This document shows, piece by piece, positions 21,001 to 36,800 of a stretch of 64,000 bases of DNA. The first letter of the stretch is position 1. Every line of letters begins with the position of its first letter. Under the pieces are notes generated by a model. That model saw nothing but the letters and a program-made list of their open reading frames with translations. It made no database searches and was not told where the DNA came from. Position numbers and translations under genes: made by a program. This stretch comes from Patiria pectinifera (lineage: Eukaryota > Echinodermata > Asteroidea > Valvatida > Asterinidae): contig CM057130.1 in the NCBI GenBank assembly GCA_029964075.1, positions 4,774,001-4,838,000 on the forward strand, given 5' to 3'.

Positions 21001-21350
21001 GGCCAAAAAAAAAAATACTCGGTCTCTGGTCAGCGCGCGCGTCGATTTTAATCATGCGCGTCAACCTTTTTTTTCTTCAAATTAACACGGAAGCTACAAC
21101 AGCGCCCTCTATTGCTGCGCCTCCTCAAATTTTTGTACCAAGGAGCACCAAGGAATGGGGAAATTGCACCAAGGCAAATGGTAAAGGGCACCAAGGCAAA
21201 TTATGGAGGACACCAATGTATAATGAGGACACAAAAAAGCAACATAGTACCCACCTTGTCTGTACAATACTTGAAAAAAAAAGAAGCGCGTCGCTGCATC
21301 AATTCCGAAACTTCAGTCTGACCAGAGACCGACTATTTTTATTTTTGGCC
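21001..21350. mobile_element. PIF/Harbinger-like MITE, subfamily a
   Basis: Starts GGCCAAAAA and ends TTTTTGGCC with TTA duplicated outside (20998-21000 and 21351-21353). Inner TIR part TCGGTCTCTGGTCAG is exactly inverted. The 350-bp inside has no transposase. Confidence 0.8.
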
Positions 21351-22261
21351 TTATTATTATTAATCAGTTCCGGTAATGAAACCAAGGATTCCTCAAAAGC
21401 GCCCCCTGGGCACTGTAGCTCGCAATTCTGAAGAAACCTGCCTATAGGAAGATGATAGGGAGAAGACAATAAGAAATTACAGTTTTAGAGGTGAGAGAAA
21501 AACCCCAGAATGATGTTCTAGGGAAACCCACATTACCACACCAAGTGTTCATTTTGTATAGAGCCGGTAACATTTCATAACCCCCTCCCCCTCCCCCAAA
21601 AAAGAGCTGACGATCACATTACACAACATTCAGTTGTTTTCAAGGTCGCTGTTCTTAATGTCTAGAAACCCATCTGACAGTGCCTTTATGTAATCCGATA
21701 ACTGCCAATAACCTGTCCCATCATGGCCCAAAACTGATCAAAACAGGATCCTATGTAACCCGAGTCATACCACAGAAATGAACAGGCAGATAACAACAAT
21801 GTCAGTTTCAATAGATGATGATAATAATCAAGTTTATTAATACATTCCTCGGACTAGTTACCTTTTTTCACTACATCTGTTCCTACTACTGAATAAATTG
21901 ACGTAATACTGCGTGGTAAGAGTCCCAGACTATCGGGATCAATTTTTGTGTTTTTCCCATTTTTTTTTTTTCAATTTTTTTTTATAAATAGTCTCTGTGT
22001 AATTTTTGTACAGGGATTTTTAAAAAGCCTACTGTCTACACCGAATCTAATATACACAATCGGGGGAAACTAATTAATGGTTAAAATGCATCTCTGATGT
22101 TGCATTACTGTTCACATGAAAAACAAAAACGGAAAAAAAGTGCATGTACATGTACAATGAAACACGTGGCGACAAAAATCACTACAGGAATTTTTTGAAG
22201 TAAAGATGTGTGGTGTCAATGGTGCATGATTCACATGTTCAGCCCTCCTATGCAAACATAC
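21351..22261. other. Intergenic, nothing recognised
   Basis: AT-rich with homopolymer tracts. No TIR pair and no coding signal. Confidence 0.5.
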
Positions 22262-22640
22262 ATTCTATGCAAAAGTTGTCCTTTCAGTCAAAATCAGTCA
22301 AGTGACTGTTTTTAACAGTTGAGTGCTCCCTGCCTACATAAAGCAGGATTGGCTGGCTGTGAGTCCAGCCAAAGCATAGCTGTATCAAGTTACATAAACA
22401 GTCACAGTGACTGTTTATGTAACTTGATACAGCTATGCTTTGGCTGTAAGTTATTATTAAAAGCCAGCTGTGCCTACCACTTGCCTGTTTTTGCCTGTTG
22501 ACTGAATTTGACTAGTCACAGTGCTTGCTTAAATTATGATCTGACTGTTGGTGACTAGCCTGTGTAAAAGGCATGGCAGGGGAAGAGGATTGATTGCTTT
22601 TTGACAGTCTGTGACTGTTCAGACAGCACGAGGGTTGCAA
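22262..22640 (+). repeat. R4 dispersed repeat with an internal perfect palindrome
   Basis: Shares CAGTCAAAATCAGTCAAGTGAC, ACTTGATACAGCTATG and ATGATCTGACTGTTGGTGAC in order with the copies at 48895-49245 and 49262-49575. Only this copy holds the large palindrome at 22366-22446. Confidence 0.85.
22366..22446. repeat. 81-bp perfect palindrome (40-bp arms, 1-nt centre)
   Basis: The left arm 22366-22405 begins CAGCCAAAGCATAGCTG; the right arm 22407-22446 is its exact reverse complement and ends CAGCTATGCTTTGGCTG. The centre is a single A at 22406. Confidence 0.97.
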
Positions 22641-22649
22641 AATGCCAGT

Positions 22650-22822
22650 GCCCAATTTCATGGATCTGCTAAGCAGAAAATATTGCTTAGCAAAGGTAAG
22701 TTCTAAGCCAACAAAAAGCCAAGCACCAGTCACTAGTATATATTGCATAACTTTTTGGTTGGTGACCTGTATGTGCTAAGCATATATGAACTTTGCTTAG
22801 CAGATCTGTGAAACTGGCCCCA
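22650..22822. mobile_element. R5-family hairpin MITE, short copy
   Basis: Ends TTTCATGGATCTGCTAAGCA and TGCTTAGCAGATCTGTGAAA are inverted. Same outer motif as 19240-19472. Confidence 0.7.
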
Positions 22823-25584
22823 GATCAAGGAAAATACTCAAAAGGAGAGATACATTTACTGCTTATACAAGAAAAGGAAAACAATCCCTCCTTTTGGACA
22901 AAAATGACATTTGTGAGATGTTCTGGCAAAAGAGACCGAAGTGGGCAGGGGTCAAAATGAGGGTTTGCGGTATTAGGAAAGAGAATAAAACTATCCTACA
23001 ACACTGTTCGATGCGCTTCAATGGGACGTTCTGTTTTCAAGTTTGCATTTCTCGACAAGTCAAAAAGTAAAATACTGAGAAAGGCTTTTATAGTTTTGAC
23101 TGTTTTGTAGTCGTGAACATGAAAGATGCCAATTGTTTTTCCATTGAAAACATTTTTAATCCACACTTTTTATACCATTTCTTTGTAATATTTGAAGTAG
23201 ACATATCAAAGATTACAAATATCAATAAATCTGAAAATCAACCAAAAAACAACACCATATTTTTTTTTCTTTGCATTTTTGCATTTTTTTTCCTCCACTT
23301 CAGCCCATACCCACTTCCGTCTCATTTGTCCAGAACCAAAGGTTTACATTTGTGAATTCTATTGGCCAGATACATGTACCTGACTGGATTACAAATATGT
23401 GAAACTATACTTTGGACGTTAAATTACATACAACAGAGACCCAGTGTTCGTGCAAGTTTGTCACCTAAACACAATGAACCTGCTGGACGTAACAGTGCAA
23501 AACGGAAAATGGAAACTACATAATGTGATTATTTTTTTTTAATAATGAGCTCCCAAAATGACATCCCAAGCCCAGAACCCAATGTGATATCGACTGGCAC
23601 AACCTCCAATAGGCAATGTTTGTCAAATGTTTGTCAGGTGGAACGCTTGAGATGAGATTTTACTACAAGTTGCTTATCACAATCAAAAGCCACATATCCC
23701 CACAAAAAAACTCCACTTTTCAACCCAAGGCAATTTCCTTCTGTAAGATTCATTCCCCACATTGGACTGGGAAATATCGGAGACTCTGATTAGATTCTCG
23801 GGGTTGAGTAGCCTCAAACTAGACCAATGTAATAGCTGTTCCTACAATATAAGTCACATCAGATGCTCTCCTGGGATATTTCAAACCTCGCCCGCATCCC
23901 CCGAACCCCTTCCCTCCCTCCTAAGCAAGTGAACTCCCTTGGGACTCATAGGTGAAGCCGTGATTTCATTTCTGGCCAAGTTAATTACCATCCTGAAATC
24001 ACGCTCAGTTTATGCTACTGCACACTGCATGGTCTGCGAGGACTGTTCTAAAAAAAATAAAGCTAACTGTCTGCTCAATAAACCTATGCAATTTGCATGG
24101 ATATCTCAAATACATGAAGATACCCCAACAATCAGGGTTCCCAGCTACTCGCAGAGATGCCAACTTTACAGACAACAAAATAGTAATGATTCTAGCTTCC
24201 TGCAAAGAGTAATGCTAATGTAAATACATAGGACAACAGTCAAGTTTAAGAGTAACCACAGTCCTTTTCAGAGCAGCCACAATGTTGGGGTATAGGACAG
24301 CTGGAATTTTCAAGAGTAGTAACATGCCTCAAAATCCTAATAATTACTCCAAAAGAGTAATGGTTGGCATCTCTGTACTCTGGAAAACAGGAAAACCTTG
24401 AAAATGAGTTGACAATTTTCCAGTCACGAAAAACTCGGGGAATTTCGGGGAAAACCTCCAAAAGTTAAATACCCAGAAGGGAAGGTTTTTGCCAGTTTGG
24501 CATTATGTGCATCTCTGTTGCATATGGTGAGGAAAGGATGGCTATAAGGGGAGAAGGGAGGCCGTCACTTGTCGACAAGTTGCCTGTGTATTATCAGTAT
24601 CTTAGCTGCTTTGCTGCAACCATCTCTTGACTTTTCAGTAAAACCTCGTAAAAGTGAACATAATTCTCTTGTTTTTTGGTAATTCCAGGGGAAACTCAGG
24701 GAATTCTGTTTTCACAAATTGCTGGGAGCCCTGTTAATAGATCCTGTCCACTGTAGCCAACTTTTGAGGGAAAAATTTGAGTAGACCTCTCCTGCGTTTC
24801 CAACACACACAAAAATGAATAAATAAATAAAAATACCTCAACGATGACTGCTCAATAGAAATACAACACACATGCATTCCTACATATCCCTCCAACCAAT
24901 CTGTACCATTGCAATCAACTTTTATTCCCAACTGAATTGGCGGTGTTTGGGGAAAAACAGAATTGCCACTCCTCTGCCCAAACGGACTCCACGCAGAAAC
25001 CGTGTGGCGTTCTCATGAGAGCATAGGAAAGCCACATTCTGTGATCGATTGGTTTGCATGTGCAAAATACTGTGGGTGTGCGCAACTAATTCCCAACAAA
25101 AATTAGTACAAGTTGCATCATTGCATGAGAGAGGAACGCGCCTAATCACAGTCAAAAATTGGAGAGAATACTTCCATATCTGTCGGTTAAAGGATACGGT
25201 AATGCTATACAATCTGTAGGCCTTGTTATGCTTTGAGTCCATTATTCACTGAAAAATGTCGAGGAAAAGATATCAGCAGTGCATGATTTGTTGGGAGTAC
25301 AAAACACCTGCAATTGTATACTTATCCCATTATGTAACACACATGACTCCAGGCCCAAGGCAATACAAAGGGGTTCCAATAGCTGACGTTATAATGCCAT
25401 TGCAATCACTGCAGAGGATTTTCTTCTTTCAAATTGGCACTCAATTGAGTTGCATTCAATATCTTAGTCGAACACTAATCCTGGATCTTTAATTCCTAAC
25501 TCCTAAAAAAATAGTCTCGGTTACTTGATCAAATTCATACACTCAGTAACATGCAGTCAGCCGGTTTCCCAAACAGACGGTGTA
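22823..25584. other. Intergenic, no gene or clear element
   Basis: 2.8 kb with only short ORFs in several frames, none with coding bias. No tandem array. Confidence 0.5.
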
Positions 25585-25707
25585 TTTATCAAATTAGGTT
25601 TTGGCCCTTCACCGACGAATAAACACTGTCTACTCAGTGTGTTACCTCCCTCAGTGAAAGTTCGAGAAAAAAAAATCACTCGGTGAAGGGCAAAAACCTA
25701 ATTTGAT
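25585..25707. mobile_element. Palindromic repeat related to the SINE body at 1-73
   Basis: Ends AAATTAGGTTTTGGCCCTTC and GAAGGGCAAAAACCTAATTT are inverted, with CACCGA/TCGGTG inside. The centre (AAACACTGTCTACTCAGTGTG) matches bases 24-44 of the window. Confidence 0.7.
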
Positions 25708-28578
25708 TTATATCACCCCGCAAAAATCTTATAATAGATGGTGTATGGGTAATTTGTATGCATACACTTAACAAAACCTGCACTTTTAAATTCATCTTCA
25801 ACAGTGAGCAATCCACTAAATCGGGGTGGGAAGGGGAAACCATATGGCCTACAGGATCGAGTCCTTATGTCGTGCAAATCGTCATACAGGAATAATTGAT
25901 CAGTTCATCTTACGTTTTCTTGTCAGAATCATCGAGAGAATTCATGTGGGTGTGCAGCTGACGGGACTAGCTAATCGGGAGATTGGATTTTTGCCATCCT
26001 GTGTCACAGATGAAATAAAAAATGGCCAGTGCTTCATCTGTAGCAGCACGCTTGTGAGCTTACAGGAGTAAAAATTGTGACTTGTTCCAATGTAAATGAC
26101 CTGGACGTTCGAAGGAGAAGTGAGTTTCGGTGGATTTTTATTGAAAGTGGAGTTGAATTGTGCAGTGGGAAGAAATCTGTAAGATTTTTAAAAAAAATTT
26201 AGTCAAAATAAATAGCTGTAAGTGCTGCACAGCTGAAACTTAGATGATTTTTGTTTCTTCTGCCTATTAGTCCACAAGTCTTAACCACGGCACCACTCCT
26301 GGTCAAGATCTCGTCAGAAGGTACTGACTGTCGGACAGTACATGTCGAGAGCATTTTAGAGCAGTATTCATGCCTTTAAAATTCTGACCAAAAGAGGGGA
26401 AAAAACTGAATTGCCATTTTTTTTTTTTACAGTGAATTCATTTAATTTCATTAAATTGTATAATTTTAGTTTTGATTTACTGGATTCGGTGTTGCCAATA
26501 CATGTATACATGTACACGCAAAACTTAACTATCGAAGCAATACTCTGAACCAATTTCAGTAAAAAAAAATGAGGGGGGGGGGGCACCCCGAATCTTCAAA
26601 TCACAAAACCCACCAATGAATAACTTCTTAGAACTTGATCGTAGACCGTATGCATTGCAGGTATCTCAGCAGGTGTTCTCTGTTAACAATGATTGCACAA
26701 AAGGTCATACCCAAGCAATACAAACCACTGCTCTCTGACTCTGCCTCAATGCATAAGGTCTATTGCCCTACCAGGTATAAACAAAGATTTCATTGTACCA
26801 TGTGCTTCACATTCTGCAGATACAGGGTTTAATATTAGTGCACACTAAAATTGTGTGCAGTAGACTGTAAAGTGTACAAAACTCAAGGGCTTAACTGGAA
26901 CGTACGCACACAGAGACATGTATCCGTGTTCCCGCTGATATCGACACTGCTTTTTGTCGTGTGAAATCCTACGCCCGCGTCAACATTTTCCCAGTTTCCG
27001 CAGTGCGTGTCGTCACTGTAAAGCTTACTGCTGCAGTGAGTGCGGTCGCAAGCCTGCAAGACAGCACGTGAGGCGGGGGGAAATCCATTAAACTAAAAAC
27101 ACTGCCCCCGAGGACGTGGCCAATATTTGCCTACTCGCTAAACGTGATACAAATCTCTCGTCTAACGACGCTACAGTGGAATTTAACACTCTCGCCATCA
27201 AAAATGACACTTCATTGTCTGAAATGACTACCCCCCCCCATTTTTTTTTTAAAAGAATCATATAATTCTATCTTTTGTGATCCATATCATGAAACCACGG
27301 ACGTTGTGCATACGTGATCTACCTAATATTTACTCCTCCTACTCTCTATGCTTACAGTACAACTACATATGGTTTCTATGTTATGTACACGTATGTAAAT
27401 ACACATCTAGCTCTTATCACTGAACAAATTATAACCAAACGTTAACATACTGAGCAAATTAGTGGACTCTTTAAAACATTTACAAGGCAAACCTGATAAA
27501 AATTGAGTGTTTTTGTTCCATCGCCAACAAAATGAGGGTAAATGGAGATTTTCATCAACACTATAGACTCAGTGCACGAAAAGTAGGTGGCTTTTTTTTT
27601 ATACCACTTTCAAGACCCTTAGTGGGAGGGGCACACCGTGTGCGCATACTGGTTCATGCGCATACGACGCGAAGTAGGCATGACTTGCACATATTTTATC
27701 CTGAATGTGCACAAAGCCAAAGCGTCTTCCCGTGAGCGTCAGGCGTCGTCGGTTGCATTGGATTGCCTCTCCCATTGATCTCCCCCAACTCTCCCATTGG
27801 GCAATTCCGTAAAATCTAATGTAACGTCCGACCACATGATGTACAAGGTCGTTTTTGGTAGAGGTACCGGTACCTTACCTTGGTCAGTAATTGTTTTCTA
27901 CTCATTAGATGTCACATTATTAGTGATGTATCACGTTCACTTTTCCAACAGCAGCTCATTAACCCTCACAGAACTCAACCCATCAAACCCCAACGGCATG
28001 TTTTGTTGGAATCTGTCAGGATGGGTACAGTACCCCTAAACTGACAGTCTTTTACGTTGGGTTGGCACCCCTCCAGAATCAAAGTCAGAAAGATGTGTGT
28101 GCAGTTTCCCATATGGTGTTGGAATATGCCAGGATGGGTATGGTTCCTAGTATATCATGCTGGGGAGTTAGGGTTAAAGTGTCTGACGTGTACATCTGAA
28201 TTTACGGAATTGCCCCTCTATAACAGTTGAGGGGGTAGTTGTGCAAGGAGTCTATAGGTCTGTGTTCAGCTTCTGGACATCAAATCCTATACTATGACTC
28301 TGAATTTTAGAACACTTTCTCCCAACAAAGCCTAGGATGAAGCCCGAGCAATAAACAAAACCGCGATTTCGGAAATGGCCCTAAATACTTGGTGTTAGGC
28401 CCTGCAACACCAAAGTCTGGTACCTGGACTGCAACACAATTCATCTTAATTAAACAGGGGGAAAATGGGAAAGGGTGAACATGCTGTACAAAATAAAACA
28501 TAAATAAAGACACTGCGGGGCGAGAAACAAAAAAAATGACGAGACAAAAGTTGCCACCGTAGACGGTGTTGGCTGGCA
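25708..28578. other. Intergenic and probable UBE2E 3' UTR
   Basis: No coding sequence. The part next to 28578 should be the 3' UTR of UBE2E (minus strand). I could not choose a polyadenylation site with confidence. Confidence 0.4.
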
Positions 28579-31628
<3,050 letters not shown>

Positions 31629-32033
31629 TTAAGGCATTGCTGTGTAAATCTAGCACACAGGTTTCATTTGGAAATAGATGTGATTAAAATATCTGTATTA
31701 CCCAAATCACAGCGGACTCAAAATACTAAGTTAAAGATTTTAAATTATACTTATATTTTAACAACTGATTAAGCCTAATCCTCCCAAAAAAAAAAAATTA
31801 CGTTAAAGTTATTCTAACATTGAAATACCATTTATTATAATCTTTCCAATGGCTCCTATCCCCCCCAACAAAAAAAATATTTAAATTTTTTTAGAAATTA
31901 AATCATTTTTTCAACGTTTTGAAGGCAAACGCAAATGCCATACACTAAATGGCCTTTGAAGTGCATTATGCAACCAGCCATGTGTAACAGAATACAAACA
32001 TTGCTCCTGGATACATGTAGGCAATATATGACT

Positions 32034-32612
32034 TTAAAGGGCCCATGCAATGTAATTTTCTTTATACAATCCTTGACAATGCACCTTTGTGGCCCATTTT
32101 AACTTATTTTTGATTTTCTTTTTGCCATTTTGAAGGGCATTTTGGTGCCTTTTTGGTTTTTATTCTAATGAAATTTGCATATTCATGAGCAAAACTGTGA
32201 TGTCATTTCAGACAGAAGTCTCAATGTTACAGCTATTTCAGCACAAAAAAGTGCTAGAATTTTGGATATTTTGCTGTCGTAAATTTTCTTTTCTTTGGTG
32301 ATTTGTTGTTGTGTAAGTACATGGCAGTAAGCCAATGAGCAACCCCTGTCTCACTAATGTTTTCAATGAGCAAATTTTGCGTTAACAATTTGAACAGAAA
32401 ACCTCATTTGAACAGTGTCTTCCTGATATGACATCACAGCAACAGCGCCCTCAGCTGTCCACAAAAGAATTGAAAAGTTAAAACTTTGAAGAAGTGCACC
32501 TTTTAATAAATTTAGCCAAGAAGGGATGTCAAATAGTTTTCATAATTTCAGAGGAGTAGACAGTTGCAAAAAAAAAGTGTTCCTGAGAAAAATTCATTGC
32601 ATGGACCCTTCC
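32034..32612 (+). mobile_element. R2 MITE, copy I (TTAA/AGGG type)
   Basis: Starts TTAA-AGGGCCCATGCAATG and ends CATTGCATGGACCCTT (inverted). Serves as the uninterrupted reference for the nested copy III at about 47225-48545. No transposase. Confidence 0.8.
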
Positions 32613-33697
32613 ACTGCATACTGTACAAGTGAACTGAACGCGTGTGCGGCATGCCTGGGCAACAGTTCACAAACCAACTGTATAAGTAGAAAATATCGTT
32701 CAGCTCAGCAAAATATATGTGCTCAGCAACAGACAGCAGGGAGCAAGCCACATGCAATATTCAACCCATGGCGTTTTGGCTGGTAATCCGTTTTTGTTTT
32801 GCAAACAAATTTGGGTGTTTACTGCTTAACAAGTACGTGAAATTGATCCCAGATAAACAGAAATACACAGCCGAAATGTTCAGACTAAGGATCCCAAACT
32901 TACGTCATGCTTTACTCAGAAATCATTTACGGTGAAAACTAACAATTTAATCAATCTTTGTCCAACACACAAACTCCCCATTACTTCACATCATTAGTAC
33001 GGTTCATTCAAGAAACCTTCCATCCTCAGGCACTCTCTAACAACAAAATCCCTGTTCCGGCCCGAGCAACAGATTGGCTTCCGCACTCCCTCCCCCTCCC
33101 CCCAAATCTTGCCATTGGCGCACGTGTTGCCATGGAAACGCACACAAAAAAAGGTACAGGAATTTCTATGAGTTCAGTTGGAGAGTCCTCTTGTAACAAA
33201 ATGGAAATGTACTGCGGAGCATGCTTAAGGAAAGGCTTATTTGAAATAGATATCTTGAGTAAATATTTTGTGAGAAAAAAAGTTCCTGTGCAATGTATAT
33301 ATGCACGAATGCCTCAATATGCCCAGTGTAGGCCTACTTATTGAAATACAGATCCAAACCCCGATCCAAAACAGTTCTTGAGTAAAATTTTCAAAAATGA
33401 ACCATGCTGTCCCCTCCCTTGGGGGTAAAAAAAAAAATCAGAAACAAAATGAAGTCTTTAATCTTTTAACACAAAAACATTACTCAGGGTTTTTACAAGC
33501 AAATTCACTCATCATTCTAAAAAATAGTGATGACTGACGACACTGTTCAGACATTTTTACTGACAAATCTATGATTTTTATTTGACAATCAAACTACTGA
33601 AATTTCTTCTCGGGGGGAAGGGGGCACTTTTCTGATGGCGGACCTTCATCAGATAGGATTCACGGACTCAATCGCACCAAATAGGACAGTTGGCAAC
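32613..33697. other. Non-coding, fragment of R5-type repeat
   Basis: 32750-32860 contains CCATGGCGTTTTGGCTGGTAA and TGCTTAACAAG, echoing R5. Otherwise nothing is recognised. Confidence 0.45.
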
Positions 33698-33866
33698 TGA
33701 CCTATCACGGTGGAATCGCGTCAATGCAGCTTGTGAAAGATTGTCCAATTGGATGATATACAAATGGACGCGTAATGCGCAAAATCTGCAACAAACAAAA
33801 CTTTGCGTACAAAATGCCAGAGGGTTGTCAGAGGGGCGTGGCTAACTCGCAAATGGCGATAGGTCA
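33698..33866. mobile_element. 169-bp MITE, TGACCTATCRCC termini
   Basis: Ends TGACCTATCACGG and GGCGATAGGTCA are inverted. A related element in opposite orientation lies at 53414-53584 with shared GGGGCGTGGCTTA-like and ATGCAGCTTGTGAAA parts. Confidence 0.7.
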
Positions 33867-36800
33867 ATTGGACAGTTGGCCGAATAGGACAGTTATCAAA
33901 GTTACATCCATGTAGGAATGTGGGCAGTTCCATGGTGTCCGACATACTCAGACAAACTTATTTTTTTTGTGTACTTATAATTAATTTTTCAGGTAACTGT
34001 AACAGCTAAACTGTTCAACATTGTCAGAAATAAACTATATTTCAATAAAATACAGATAACAAGCTTCAAAATGATATACATTTTTCATTTGTGGCATTTT
34101 CCTAAACGGAAATCCCCGAGTGGCTTCTCAACCGTTGCCAAGGAAAGACAGAGTTACGATGATAGCCAAGGCCGTTGGCAGACTGATGAAGCTGGGGGCT
34201 TAGACCCACGCCAGCTGACAGGCAGGACATTTAAACAAGTTGGCACTATGGCATTGTATAGGTCAACCAGCACTGTAACATTAGATTCATCATCAACCGG
34301 CCAGGCAGGAAAAAAAATTGTTCCCTTCCAGAAAAAGGAAAGATTATTAGTCCCTGCCCATCAAAAACGATCAGGCATTTAGCTTTGAAATGCCTTGGAT
34401 TTCAACCTTGTTCTAAACTTTATGTAAAATTTATTTAGCTTTTTTTATATAGTTAAAACTTCATTTTATATTTATTGCTTGTTGTTTTCACGTATTCAGC
34501 TTGGAATTGGAGAACCCCTAGACAGAAACAATGTTTCTTTTGGACGATCCTTCGGGAGCTGAATGGTATTTTGTTTTTGTTTTGTTTGTTTTTGTATCTA
34601 AAGCTTTCTTTTAACATCTTTCAACCGGGTCGCAATTTCACTTTACACAGAAACTGCTTAAGTGGACAATGTTTTGCTATAAGGCATCTATCCAAATTAA
34701 CTTCAATGGCACAATAACTAAGACAACTTGCAAACCATGCATATGCACTTAAGCACGATGAAATAAATCTCAACTGTCCCCTTAGCACTTTTTATTTTTT
34801 ATATATGTAGCCACCAATTATTTTTCTACAGCCACTGTAAAACCTACATTCATTAGCATATTTTTCTGCTAAGCCCAAATCAACTTTGAACCACTCCAAC
34901 TCAGAACAGATCGCATGACATTTTGGCTGCCTATAAGTAACCCGTTTCTGCTAAGAAAATGATGTCTGTGCTTAGCCGGTATCTAAATAGCCCCCTGCAG
35001 GTACAATGTATGGTTCAACTTTCTGCTTAATCCTCAAAGGTTAAATCCCCATGGACATCTGCAAGGGACACCAGATCAAGTTTATCTGCTTACACAGTGT
35101 CTGAACAGTGTGACTGTGAACTCAACCACATCCGGGGTGAAGCCTGCCAGCCCCTGCATTCTGGCGTCTTGGCCTGATAAGGTCAGCTGGTAAAGATTAA
35201 CTGATTTCCAGTTGAACTACGCCGTATTATCATAATTGCTGTCTGAAGTGCGCTGACAGTTCGAGCTGAACCGTTTTCCCCCTGGCTACATGACAAACTC
35301 ACTTAATTAATTTTTTACGAACGTCTAAAATAACTTCCATTAAGTTGATGCCCATGAGCAGTAATAATAGACTTTTAATTAATGAAGAATGCCAAAGACT
35401 GAAAACCTAAAAAATTTTGCAGAAGGCAAAATCACATTTTCCCTGCAAGCTTTTCAATCATACCGGTATATATTTCCCTTTGTGGGAACTTCCAAGACCA
35501 CAACAAGCCCTAAGCAAAACAATTTGCTTTTCAACCACTTGAATTCGATGATATTGTCCATTTTAGAAGTCTGAAAATTGGATGAAAGATCTTAAAGATG
35601 CATTTCTTTCTACACTGATAATATCATTCTCTCCGATTCAGAATGTATGATTTTAGACAAGTCTAAAAAAATGCCATGCCCGAATTTGAATGTCCCTGTA
35701 GCTTTTTCTTAATAGTTTCCAAAATTCTTCCAGAATTTTATTGTAATTTTTTAAAAGCATTTTTATAATCCTAGATCTACTTAAACCTTTAAATCATATT
35801 TTTTTTTAGATCAGGAGTGCCTCTTTAACACAACAGACAAACTGTCTTTATCCACAAGTTACTGGAAAAAAAATACCAAGATTTAAATTATTGTAAAAAT
35901 CACAATCAACAAATAAACCGCCACTCAAACACCTCATCAGACAGAATAAAAACAAAAGTACAGACTGTTATCAACTGGGCGAGCCTTCGGCGGTGATTTA
36001 TAGGCCCATAAAATGTCATCGTTTTTTTTTTTTTTCAGGGAGACTCAATGACCCATTTCGTTGGAAACATGACGTGCATGTTCTCAGGTATGTGCTGTCG
36101 GCTGCATGCAATGTACACATTGCCCAGTGGCAGAACAAATTGAATGCGTACACTCGCACAGATATGAACGCACAGAATGAATACAAATGAGAAATGATGA
36201 GAAGTAATACAGGGACCCGAGTGTGCCAGATTGCAAAACATACATCATAGATGTTATTTTTTTTTTTAATGAATAAAGGCCTGTAGCTGTTCCTCACCCA
36301 AACCACCCTTTCGAACGCAGATTATGTACAAGCCAGCCTATTAATGTATTATACATACTGGTAGTATTATTGATTTGTCCTGTGTGTGCAATTATGAATC
36401 AACTCGGTAATTTTCACGAACATACGGTACATTATACAAATTGAAAAGGATAGTAACAGCACAATGGGTTGTACATGTACTTTATTAAAGCAACATTACC
36501 GTTTCAGAGTGTGAATGCACGTACATGTACGTACGGGCAATGACACGAAATGAATGTACTTTGTTCCAAAATACAAAGTACATGTGTATCTCGAAGACAA
36601 CTGAAATTTGAGACGTATTGAAGCATTTCCATTTCAATCCGTCTTGAATAGTACTACATTTTTCATTGTGTAACTTGAGAGATACAGTGCATTGGCAAAA
36701 CATTATCAAATAAGTAAATTGTCTATTTAAACTGATGTCCAAAAAAACCAAAAAAGGAAATTCAGATTAATTTCAGCCGTTGCATTTGGTGATTGGAAAA

